A DNA stretch of 21,896 bases from Rhynchonema sp. JSB1_4 (lineage: Eukaryota > Nematoda > Chromadorea > Monhysterida > Xyalidae). Location: contig JASAMV010004459.1 in NCBI GenBank assembly GCA_030248065.1, forward strand, positions 1 through 21,896, in the 5' to 3' direction. The notes under the pieces are model-generated. The model was given only the letters and a program-made list of their open reading frames with translations, was not told the origin of the DNA and made no database searches. Of the stretch, positions 1 to 14,700 are shown piece by piece. Made by a program: the position numbers and the translations under genes. Positions within the stretch are counted from its first letter, which is position 1; every line of letters starts with the position of its first letter.

Positions 1-506
1 GTACCATGCCAGACATCGGGGGGATACCTACCGTAAAAACCTAAATCCCCCCCCCCCCCCCCGGAATAGAGCCCCCCCCGTAATACAGCCCCCCCAAAAA
101 GGGGTCAGTGAATTAATAGAGCCCCCCCCCCCCGGAATAGAGCCCCCCCCAAAGTAACATCCCCTCTATACAGTAGTGTATTAAGACTTGATAGTGGTGC
201 ACAGGTACATTTATGCACGTTTGTTGTTCGTTCAGAGCACATAATACGCCTCTTATTGACGAATAGACACGAATAAATGCAATTACAAGCGAAAAAACAT
301 CCTTTCAAACCCATTTTTTGGGGTTTTTAGGGGTATTTCTGGGAACAATTTTTTCCGGTTTGGGTCAGTGAATTAATAGAAGCCCCCCGGAATAGAGCCC
401 CCCCCGTAATAGAGCCCCCCAAAATGGGGTCAGTGAGTTAATAGAGCCCCCCCTTCTATTTAGGTTTTTACGGTACTGTACCAGGCGAGGGGATGCCCCT
501 ACACTG
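1..506. mobile_element. hAT-like MITE, left end cut by window, in a polyubiquitin intron
   Basis: The right tip ends in CTACACTG at 506. The subterminal arms carry ACCGTAAAAACCTAAAT (about 29-45) and its inverse (about 459-475). Inside is a C-rich word (GGAATAGAGCCCCCC) repeated on both sides of a non-repeated middle. The left tip and target-site duplication would lie upstream. Because the first exon in view starts with an acceptor at 537, this element sits in an intron. Confidence 0.6.
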
Positions 507-517
507 ATCTGAACTGA

Positions 518-4020
<3,503 letters not shown>

Positions 4021-4115
4021 ACAGTGATTGGGCTGGTTATTTAGATGCCTGAACGTTTGGACAAGTATTTTGTGTGTTGAGCTACTTCTGTCTTTCCCAA
4101 ACACGAAACCAAACA

Positions 4116-4179
4116 ATGGGGCATCTGAACCACAAAGTGATCGTTTTCACCCTATTTATCAGTGTTGTGCTAGCATGCG
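4116..4179 (+). CDS. Candidate signal-peptide exon of a small secreted protein (tentative)
   Basis: An ATG opens MGHLNHKVIVFTLFISVV followed by LAC, a good signal-peptide shape (basic start, hydrophobic core, small residues). A GTAACC donor follows at 4180 (phase 1). Read through, the frame stops after ten more residues. A possible partner exon begins after TGATTTCTAG near 5043 and continues KFNRHQIGTPGTGQ before a stop, but that join is weak. It lies only 96 bp after the polyubiquitin stop and could simply be 3' UTR. No family recognised. Confidence 0.22.
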
Positions 4180-5337
4180 GTAACCAAAGTGGCTCTTTCA
4201 TCAAAATTTAATCTTGTCAACTGATTTAGCGTAAGAAAATTTTGAATTGGTGTAAATATATGAAACGCGCATACGCGGTATTTTAGTTTGATTATTGAGA
4301 ACCGATTAAGGAAAGAAAACGATGAAAATTTCATGATCTGCTGGTTGTAAACACTGCTTTTTTTGATTTGATTTCTCTGGCTCTGAAGCAGTAAAATTTT
4401 CACTGATTACCGCGGTTCGAGTTTTATTTGAACTTTAAACCGAAAGACCAACCAAAATAATCCTGCACACAGAGTTATAAATAAGCTGAAACGGATATTG
4501 CGAAAACATGATAATGGCTTGATATGAAGCCCCTCCCCGCAGTGAAAAAAGTTGGCTGACGGTACAGTCGTTAACTCAAGCAGCCCTCAATGAGCGCGAG
4601 AAATGAAGCCCAGGAGTCGACGACAGTACTATAAGCCAACATGTTTGCTGGCAATAAATAATTATACTTTTGATTACAGAATACAATAGAAAATGACAGT
4701 CAGCCCCTTCAAGCAACTGAAGCTAGATAAGATTACAACCAGCTGATACAACACCGGTATCACAACGGCATGCGACATTTTGGCTGCAAACAATGAAGCA
4801 CTCGCTCGCAAGATACATCTGATCAATAAAAACAAATTCTGTACAAGATTTGAACCGCATGTTGTTTCGCCCGTTTGACGGTTTCGCGCGAGCTCAGAGA
4901 ATCGAACACTGAAATAAACGTGCGGTGCGGATGGGTCTGGTTTAATCTGCTACGGTGATGTGGTTGGGGGGGGCAATACCCATACTTTTCTATCTATCCT
5001 AGCATAATTTCATCTATTTTTATACCCCTAATTTGATTTCTAGACAAGTTCAATCGCCACCAAATCGGCACGCCGGGGACGGGACAGTAGGACGGTGTTA
5101 ATCATGCACAGCCACAGAGTGACCTTTTTGTCCACTGGTGCAGTGTTTTTTCTTCGGTTGTCCGTTGCAACCTGCTGTCGGGTGGCGCACCAGGTCATCG
5201 TCCATTCGCATTAGAATAGCGGACGAAAAATAACCGTCTTATTCGAGGCCCGAACACTTTCCCAGTTATTGTTCGACGCAAAACACAGAACGGTGTTTTA
5301 CGCCAGTATGGTTCGAATGCACCAACCAACCATGTGC

Positions 5338-5688
5338 CAGTGTAGTTCCTGGGGGGAGGCCCCTCCTAAGGTACACTAGCCGCCGCGACCAAAGTACACT
5401 AGTACACTAACCGCCTCAATTTTTGCCTAAAATCGGCATTTTTAAGCCTAAAATGGGCATTTTTAGGCCTAAAATAGGTGATTTTTAGGTCAATGATGTC
5501 AAAAGTCGCCAAAATACCCTATTTATGGAGGACTTTTTCCAAAAAGGGGCAAAAAATCGGTCAAATTTTCTACCTCAAAAAGTGACTTTTTCCTGAATTT
5601 GGGTCTTCCCCCCAGGGAGGTACACTAACCGCCGCATGGAAAAAGGGGTTGGTGCACTAACCGCCGCGCCGGACCAGGAACCACACTG
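5338..5688. mobile_element. hAT-like MITE, family 1, in the intergenic region or MINDY 3' UTR
   Basis: Left tip CAGTGTAGTTCCTGG at 5338; right tip CCAGGAACCACACTG ends at 5688. The core closely matches 2078-2467 (AAAATGGGCATTTTTAGGCC and the TCAAAAGTCGCCAAAATACC segment). Flanking duplications are only approximate (ccatgtgc against atgtggcc), so this copy is older or altered at one edge. Confidence 0.85.
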
Positions 5689-5721
5689 ATGTGGCCTCAC
5701 AAACCATCCAACTAATCACCA

Positions 5722-8700
5722 TCACTTATCACACCCCAGCGCCCAAACCACACCAACACTTTCATTCCTGCGCGCACCCCCTGCCGGCGTGACAGCCCTT
5801 TGTTGTTGTTGCATTCGATGTCTATTCGGTGACGTTGGCTGGCTGTGTGCTGTGGTCGGTGGCAGAGTGGGTGCTGCACCCAATGCTGCGTGCTCGGCGT
5901 CCTGTATAATAGTAACAATGTAACAGCAGTGAGGATCGCCCGTTTCGGCCTGTTTTCACAGACGGGCGAGGTGCTAGACCTCGTCGGTGCGAACACCTCT
6001 GGCCTTCAAAAAGGACCTCGAGCAGATCTTATTGCTCAAGTAAATTATTAGGTTGGGTTTGGAGATTTGAATTTTGATTGTCCGCAACATTTGTTCAGCG
6101 GTGTCAAACCTAGTGATCCAATCTGCCGTAAGATTTCATCAACATAAAAATCGCTACGTGAAAATAAATTTATATTTTTTATTGCTGAACTAGCTAGCCT
6201 CATCATCAGTAAATCAAAAACATTGCCAACACGAGCAATCAGACAGACTCGATCACCGCGTCTGTTACTGGCCGGCATTACGAAGTGGTCATGAAGTTAC
6301 AGACACCCGCAAACAATTGTGCGTCCAAAAGAGCACAACGAAAACTAAATGCGGAACAACAAACAAACAAAAAAAACAAAAGAAATGAGGCCCAAACCTG
6401 CAGCCATCGTGCGTATTCCTCATCAGTCATGTTGCGTTCAATGGGCAAATCGGTCGGCGGCGCTGCTGGCGGAGGAGCTGCGAAGCGAGAAAAAGAGAGA
6501 AAATTACGTATTTGACAAGATCAAGCCTGTGCGAAACGTTCGTTTCTTTCAGCGAAGGCATAGGCAGCCAAACAAAATGCGGGTTGCAGAATTTAATCCA
6601 TGCACGACCAAATAGAATACACGGTCATTAAATGGAACCGGCTCGGGAGCCAAAACAAAAAAATATGGCAGGATTTGTTCCTTTTGCCAAACAATTAGAG
6701 GTTGCCGGCTTTTTAATGCAATAATATATGTAAATTTTTGTTTGATATATGTAATCCCAAAATAATATATGTCACAATATACAGATATTACAAATGTTTG
6801 CACAGCTGTGGCTGCATGACCACAGCAGGAAATGTTCTCCAGCTGTATATAAATTTCCAAATTCGCTGCCGCACAGTAAAATACGCCCCATAGTTAATGT
6901 CAAGTTATAAACCCGCACGCTAACCATGCGCGGTTCTGAAACATTGCGCGCGGCTGGCTGGCAAGCTGCGTGTGTGTTGGCTTTCCGAGTGTTTCACAAG
7001 ATGATTTTCGGGTTTAGAACCTGACATTAACTATGGGGCGTACTTTACTGTGCGGCAGCGAATTTGGAAATTTACTATACCATATAACGAGACCGAACTT
7101 GAAGAAACCTGCTAAGCCGTGACGTATGACCATATGAAAAAAACGAAAAGGCAAAAAAACCGAACCAACCCTGACCAGCCAAAGGCCGTTGTGTATTGGT
7201 CGATTCAGTGGACCTTGACATTGCAGCTGCGGCTCGGCGCTCGCGCTCTTCTTGCTCAAGTGATAACGCCAGCAAATAGCTGCAAGAAAAAAAGCAAACT
7301 TGGAAAATTAGTGCTGTACGAGCGGGCTCTATCGCCACCGCGTCCGGATGCGGTCAACGGGATGGATATGGCGATGTCTCGTCCGATACGCATTCACGTC
7401 AGCCTGGGGATGCCAGCCACCTGTATTGCTCTCAGACGCAAAAACCAGCACGAAAAGAAAAACAAAAAAAGGGGAAAAAAAAAAACGTCGCTAAATGGTG
7501 GTACACGGAAGTGACAGACATTCACCAACCCATCATCTGTTCTGGACTGTTGACAATATGGACTGATCCCAATAAGCGCTCTCTGAGCCCGACATTTGTC
7601 GTTTGACGAGGACGAGGATTAAAGCATAATTTTCAGTTCTGTTAACATGTCCTGTGATCTGTCCTGATGTCCGTGATCTTTCTCTCTCCGTGGCGCTTTT
7701 TGTAGCTTTTATTTGCTGTGGTTTTGTTATAACCAGTGTTGTAACTATTTTCATTTCCGTAATTGTCCCACCCGGTCTTGTAACTGTGCTTCTATTACTA
7801 ATTTACGTGCATGGTTTTTATCGTCACTGAGAGCAATAAACCAACCAAGTGCTGTACGAGTGAACATTTTTTTTGATTTCATGTCTTCCTCACACAGATT
7901 TCTGTACCGCAGAGCTAAGCAGCTCACAAGGCACTGGATTCTGACACAAAAGCTTTGTGCAGAAGTTTCAGGTTCAAAAAACAGTAAAATAGTAAAAAAC
8001 AAGTTTTGGTCGAAACGTACTCTCGATTCTCCTGTTCCTGTTTCGTCAAAGGCTCCTCCGGCTCTTTCTGCTGCGTTTTCGTTTGGTCTTCATTTGATTT
8101 CTTGACTGGTTCCTGACAATAAGTCGCCGTGTTTTTAGATCGGTCCTAACAAGTGGACATAAAGAAAAATCGCATGAAAAAAGATTATATACATTTCTGG
8201 ACAAAAGTAACTTAACTGAAGCAACGAGTGCATCATACTGTAGGTTCATGCCTGTATTTCTGCTTTTGTGCATTTAGCCCGTTCTCTGGTCACGCTGCCA
8301 ACCTGTTTTGGCGGGCATTTGACGAACGACGAATCGTGAAAGAAGCTGTTGCCCTCGACGTCCACCGTCTCCCAGACGAATGTGGGTTCGGCCAGAAAAC
8401 CCGTGTCCGTCACCAGAAGATACAGCTCGTTCTGGAAATATAAACAGGTCATTGGCGGTGTGTGTTCAAAATAAGCATTGCGAACCTTTCCAAGGTTGTA
8501 GCCCGGGCTCGCCAGGACTAGGGTTAGAGTGATGTCGGGTGTCGGGTGCCTCCGGATGTCGGGTGTCGGTTTATTTCGGACCCGACACCCGACACTTACG
8601 GTTCAAAACATCAGTTTTGCTGAGAGAAGAATTTTGTGAGAAAGTTTTCTTTGAACCAAATGTTTCTGAAGACGCAGAATGTAACAATTTGGTATTTATT

Positions 8701-11700
8701 TCGTTTGTAAAAGCCTGAATTCAGTAAATTGAGCCAAAAATTGCGATTAAAATGAGCAGATGAGTAAAATTTTGTCTGTTTTCGGTTCAGAAGCTAGGTC
8801 CCAGTGTCGTGTGTTTTCAGAACTGTCGGATGTCAGCTTTTTTCCCAGATGTCGAGTTTGGGTCGGTATTTCCGTCAGGTACCCCCCCCCCCCGATCTAC
8901 CCTCCAGCCAGAACAGATGTTTTTCAACGAGATCAAAATGTTTCCTAATGGCACCAGAGTAAAATTCTCGGCCAGAGCAAAATTGGTCAGCTGTCGAAGG
9001 ACAACCTCACGCTGGTCATAAACACGTGAGTGATGCACTAACACATATTCTGAATTCACAAAGCCGCAGCTGTGGCTCAGCGTCAATACAGAGCACAACT
9101 ATGATGATACCACTTCAATCTCATTCGAAAAATGCATGAAAGATGCAGATCCATGAACAACTGTACGAAAAGTGTCCAACTAGCACACCCCAAACAACGA
9201 CAAACAAAACAACGCACGTTCTCCTTGTGTATGGTCGAGAAGTGATTATTCCGGAAGAACACTGCCAATTCGCCGTCTTTCATCGTTGTGCGCAACATAT
9301 CCACGCCGTGTTGGGTCAGTTGGGTCGAGGTTGTGTCGAGAAACGAGCCCACAACCGACGCTGAATGGAAATGTTTACCGTGTCTTTGGCATTATAAAAT
9401 ATTTTCGGTTGTTGCTTTTCACTGCGCTATTGATCATTAACATTGATGACGACGACAGGAGCCATCGAACACGCTGACTCGGGCCGGCCAGTCAGCAATC
9501 GATAAAGGCAAACCAGCCGCGCTTTGCAGACTTGGACCATACCGTATCACCCTGAGTTCTTAGACACGGGTTACCGTAGCCACGTCTCGTGGCGTTTGCG
9601 AGTGCAAAGCGCCAAGTTCGTGAAACATTTAGCGCACGTTGTCGTCGTCGTGTGTGTGTGTTGTTTATCGGCTTCACACGCAAACCACGTGAGACGTGGC
9701 TACAGTAACCCGAACCATTTTAGGTGTATAATAAGAATTCAGGGTGATACTGTATGGTCTAGGTCTGCAAAGCACGGCTGGTTTGCCTTTACCCACATAA
9801 CCGCACGGCACCAAGCCATATTGGGCTCTATCGCCACCGCGTCCGGATGCGGTCAACGGGATGGATATGGCGATGTCTCGTTCGATACGCGTTCACGTCA
9901 GCCTGGGGACGCCAGCCACGTCGCTAAATGGTGGTACACGGAAGTGACGGACAATCACCAACCCACCATCTGTTCTGGACTGTTGACAATATGGACTGAT
10001 CCCAATATGCCCTCTGAGCCCGACATTTGTCGTTTGACGAGGACGAGGATTAATGCATAATTTTCAGTTCTGTTAACATGTCCTGTGATCTGTCCTGATG
10101 TCCGTGATCTTTCTCTCTCCTTGGCGCTTTTGTAGCTTTTATTTGCTGTGGTTTTGTTATAACCAGTGTTGTAACTATTTTCATTTCCGTAATTGTCCCA
10201 CCCGGTCTTGTAACTGTGCTTCTATCACTAATTTACGTGCATGGTTTTATGCGTCACTGAGAGCAATAAACCAACCAACCAAGCCATATGTATAGTCCAA
10301 CCACGAACTCATGAGACGACTTTTTTTTGAAATTGGCTTGTGCGAATCCAATAACGTTCCTGTTCCATGTATTTCGGGAATGAAAGAAAGAGAAACGCAC
10401 GTATTTATTAAAACGCGCTCTCCACCTCGGTGCGTAAATTCCCTTTTGACTCCCAAAACTTTTGTGTGCTGAACAACGTTACTATTCGCGTAAGCACGCA
10501 ACAAATTGAGGTCAGCCAGCTGGAAGTTGGCATCATGTCTCTCAGCCCGATCTCTTTCTTTTGTTTCCGAAAACACGTGTAACCGGTGCATTTTTGAACC
10601 TGGCCAAGCTTTGAAAAAAGTCGTCTCGTAAGCTGGCGGTTGGACTCTACACCGAATTTGTTTCTCCGAAATTCATATGAATTGAAAAAAAACATGTCGC
10701 TCCTAATTTTATGGAACGCGCACAACGCTGACGTCAATTTGCAAACAAGAAAAAGTGAGGTGCACACAGACCGGCTGTGACGGACAAAAATGGGAAGACC
10801 CAAACTCACGTTTCCATTGATTTTGTTGTTTACTTATTGCGTTCTTTCAGCAACCTTGACTCGGAAATTTTATTTCCGCTGGCAGCTGACGAACACAAGC
10901 GATTAATATTGCGAGGGTGAAACATTTTGGTCCACGGCAAATGGATCCACCGGAATTATTATTGTTGAAGCCCATAAAACTTCCAAATATTCCATCACCA
11001 ACCTCTAGCAACAGCAATATCATCATCATTGGTGCCCTGATCTGTAATGTACTGCTCGATCAATTGATTGTATGTCAATCGACCAATCACGTTCATCGCA
11101 TCGCTGTCCGCTGGATCCAATAGCCAACCTGTGTAAATGTTTTTTTTCACAGTTAGTTCGAAAAAAATTTATAGTTCCGATATTACGCAAAAGAGGAGCG
11201 TAAATGACGATTTCAGAATTCGTGTATACGAATGCAGCGCGGATGAACGAAAGTTTTCAATTTCTCAACCAAACTTCTTTTGATAGACAAACCACACACG
11301 AGGTTTTCATGAAAACAACGAAACATTTCGGATCAGAGCCAAGATAAAACACATCCCAGAAAACCAACCGTGATATAATGGAATGTTGAGCAAATCGAAC
11401 ACCACACATTCGTCGGTGTATTCGAAATCGTTGGGGCTGGAAAAATAGAAGAAAGTTGGCTTTTAACTCAACAAAAAAGGTAAAATTTGTAAAAGACGGA
11501 CCCAGTGAATCGTACGTTAACATCCAAACCCGTTAGCAATTTAGGCAGCACCGCAACTGCATCCGAAACGTTCTGTTCGTAGTGCGCTTGCAGCTCGGAG
11601 GATATATCCTGTATGGGGACAAGGTGATATACATACGCATCTGGATTTAGACCGATTTACTAAATCGAGTTGACGCAGTTTCTCACTGCGCCCACAATTG

Positions 11701-14700
11701 GGGCAAGTTCATAGATTCCGTTATGTACTAAATTGCATGAAGAGACGAAAACAACGCTGTGACGCTCTGAAATTCAACATGAGCCAAAACCATCTACTGC
11801 TGACACGTTTGGTTTGAAACAGGCGGCAGTTTTTCAGAGACATCTTTTGGTGCAAGTTGTGATTTGCAACTGAAAATTACGAGGTTAGTCACAATTGTCA
11901 TTTTCAACTGAAATTTCCACATTTTGCGCAGAAAACCAAATTCTTGGTGCATATGGCACCCAAAAAATCTGGACATCTGAACCTGGTGATTTTTGAAAAA
12001 AAACACGAGTGGTTGGTGGCACAGCGTCAAATATTCTTACCGTGGGTGCAAGTCTCAAAATACAATCGCCGAGTCGTTCCATTAATTGACGTCCGGTCAC
12101 GTAATCGATACTGTCGGGAAGACGAACCTGAAAAATTTATAAAAAAATGCAATTTTTGGGAAGGAAAATAAAGAAAAACAAAAAAATCATTCAGACCTGT
12201 CCACGAAGGAGCAGAACATTCATGGCTGCGATCAACGGACACGGACCATTCGCGTTTTGTGTGATGATCGGCATTTTGGCACTGTGATTCTGCCATTCAA
12301 TCCATTTGATCTGCAACTGGCCTCAGTTATTGTTGTTGTTTGAAATCTGTTCTTTTCTGATTCGGACTGATTGCAATTCGCAAGCACGTGAACCGAGCAT
12401 ACGTAAGCAAAAACAGGATCTATGCTCTCGAACATCTTGACTCAAATCATTCTTTGGCTCACGCGACATAACTAAACGTAAAACTTGAGCCCGCTTTAGG
12501 ACACCACGGCTCATGCTCAGTAAAAAAACAGATTTGTCGAGCCAGTAATAACTCAGAAAAAGTTTGTTCGGCAAGCAGACTTATGGGCTAATGGTTTTGT
12601 GGTCAAATTATCTCGTCAAAGAAAGTCGTCGACACAATGAGCCACAGATGAGCGCGAAACCGAAAACTACTACATGTGTTCGACGACTTTATTTGACGAG
12701 CTGATTTGACCACATTACTATAAGCCGACTTATGCGATGGACATTTTCGTGCGCGCACTATAATTACCACAAAACCTGTTAGGAATGATCACACCCAAAC
12801 CCAACTCACATTATACACCTCTTCACCGGGCTGAATGGCTGCATTATTCGTTGATGATTGCGTGGCAGAATTGGATGCCTGAGCAACAACTGTCGATGTT
12901 CCCAGTCCCGTCGATTGAATCGGCATTTTGTCACGCTCATCGGTCTCGATGGGAACGGGAAGAAGATTCGATGTCGATGGAGTGACATCTTCAGTGGTCG
13001 GCGATCGATTGGCTGCTAAACACGGACAGAAAGGTCAACGTCGACACGTCGCATGCGCATCTTATTGGCTGATGTTTCAGGGAACACATTCAGCTGTGCT
13101 TTTTATTGTGGTTAGTTAGCACGATGGGTAAGCATGAACACGTGCATTTTCATTGCTCGACTCATACTCACATAGTAGTGGCAGGGGGGGGGGTTGGGGC
13201 AGTGTAGTTCCTGGGGGGAGAGGGGGGGCTGCGCGATGCCCTCGAAGTGTCTTAATTGTCACCTACCCTTGCCATTCATCTCAACCACTGCTAAATCTTT
13301 GCTCGACAATTAGATCCAAAATACCTACCAAAGGCAATATAAAGGTTTGTAGCGAGCATTCTTGGTCAAAAAGCTGTTGCTTCTTGGTAAAAAACGACCT
13401 GGATTTTTTTCCAGGTCAACGGCGATGCCACGTTGCCACGCACACTCCTTTAGTGCTTTAAAGTGCCTCTACAATTGAATGTTGACCGCGTTTGTTCGCA
13501 GCCATTTTTTTGGAAAATGAAGGCAAGGTATCAGAAACCCAGATTTAGGGAATGGATTTTCAACTCGTTGCTTCGTGATGTTTCACGGAGCCCACATATT
13601 TTCACAGGAGGAGAAAAAATGAAAAAAGTTTGAGGCGGGCCTGTGCAAGACACAAGGTAATCCAATCTAAGATATTTTCAGCGTTTTACACACAGACGTT
13701 TCTCTGTTAAACGAGATATAAAGCATTGCACGAAACGCCAGGTGTGACAAATGATAAACGAAACACTCCGAAAAATCAAGCCTTTTTTAAGCACCCTTTT
13801 ACTGCTGTATAATTTTAGGCATCTGTGGTGAATGAAATAAGTTGTCAATTGCAAATAAAAATCGTCTAATTATCCTGTGTTCAGGATGTGCTTTTCGTTT
13901 TTCAAAACCCTACACAGCTCACACAATGTTTATCACAACATGCGCAAGGCAGCCATGCCACAGCGCACACACAACGACAACACACAGCCAGCACAGCGAC
14001 AACACAGCAATGTTTCAGCTGGCAAGCTTTGTTTGTGTGTGCGCTGTGGAATGGGTGCCTGGCGCATGTTGTGGTAAACATTGTGTGAGCTGTGTAGGGT
14101 TTTGAAAAACGAAAAGCACATCCTGAACACAGGATAATTAGACGATTTTTATTTGCAATTGACAACTTATTTAATTTACCACAGATGCCTAAAATTATAC
14201 AGCAGTAAAAGGGTGCTTCAAAAAGGCTTGATTTTTCGGAGTGTTTCGTTTATCATTTGTCACACCTGGCGTTTCGTGCAATGCTTTATATCTCGTTTAA
14301 CAGAGAAACGTCTGTGTATAAAACGCTGAAAATATCTTAGATTGGATTGCCTTGTGTCTTGCACAGGCCTGCCTCAAACTTTTTTCATTTTTTCTCCTCC
14401 TGTGAAAATATGTGGGCTCCGTGAAACATCACAAAGCAACGAGTTGAAAATCCATTCCCTAAATCTGGGTTTCTGATACCTTGCCTTCATTTTCTGAAAA
14501 AATGGCTGCAAACAAACGCGGTCAACATTCAATTGCAGAGTCACTTTAAGTGCTTTAATTGTCACCTACTCTTCCCATTCACTTCAGCCACTGCTGAATC
14601 TTTTTCCGACATTTAGATCAGGAATACCAACGGCAATATAAAACTTTCTTGGTCAAAAAAGCATTCCTGGTTTGAATAAAACCAAACCCAGAATGCCTAC

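Larger units (their letters stand above)
4021..5721. other. Convergent intergenic region between polyubiquitin and MINDY genes
   Basis: It holds the 3' ends of two converging genes. Canonical AATAAA signals on the plus strand occur at 4653, 4825 and 4913, all more than 600 bp after the ubiquitin stop. I found no AATAAA for the minus-strand gene within about 1.2 kb of its stop. The MITE at 5338-5688 fills the side next to the MINDY stop. Apart from the candidate exon at 4116, I see no convincing coding or RNA gene here. Confidence 0.6.
9361..11002. other. MINDY intron made largely of inserted elements
   Basis: The 1.6-kb intron between the IPLYHGW-side exon (11003-11128) and the FFRNNHFST exon (9218-9360) holds the hairpin MITE 9503-9791, the retroposon 9822-10277 and the MITE 10291-10649. 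Outside these I see only non-coding sequence. Confidence 0.7.

Noticed and set aside
4400..4440. Box-B-like GGTTCGAG as a tRNA sign
   Set aside because: No cloverleaf or A box can be drawn around it.
4670..4700. Minus-strand CIL-stop, resembling the CVIL/CILL-like C-terminus of human MINDY proteins
   Set aside because: The preceding residues are hydrophobic rather than charged, no acceptor fits, and the stop at 5722 already closes the frame.
5902..5949. Possible upstream extension of the last MINDY exon (open frame AETGDPHCCY... before DAEH)
   Set aside because: The acceptor TATTATACAG at 5902-5904 places Asp directly after Gln and completes the MIU consensus A-x-x-L-x-x-x-E; the extension would break it.
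9524..10060. 178-codon open frame on the plus strand
   Set aside because: It runs from inside a hairpin MITE into the retroposon copy, and the corresponding frame is broken in the other retroposon copy. Not a gene.
10408..10809. 133-codon open frame on the minus strand
   Set aside because: It overlaps the right end of a MITE and unique intron sequence, shows no family motif or splice logic, and lies between two well-supported exons.
12785..12985. 66-codon plus-strand open frame
   Set aside because: It is the complement of MINDY exon 2, whose minus-strand frame is supported by phase and family context.
13842..14165. Near-identical open frames on both strands (starting MSIANKNRLIILC)
   Set aside because: They are the same sequence read from the two arms of the palindrome; no independent coding signal.
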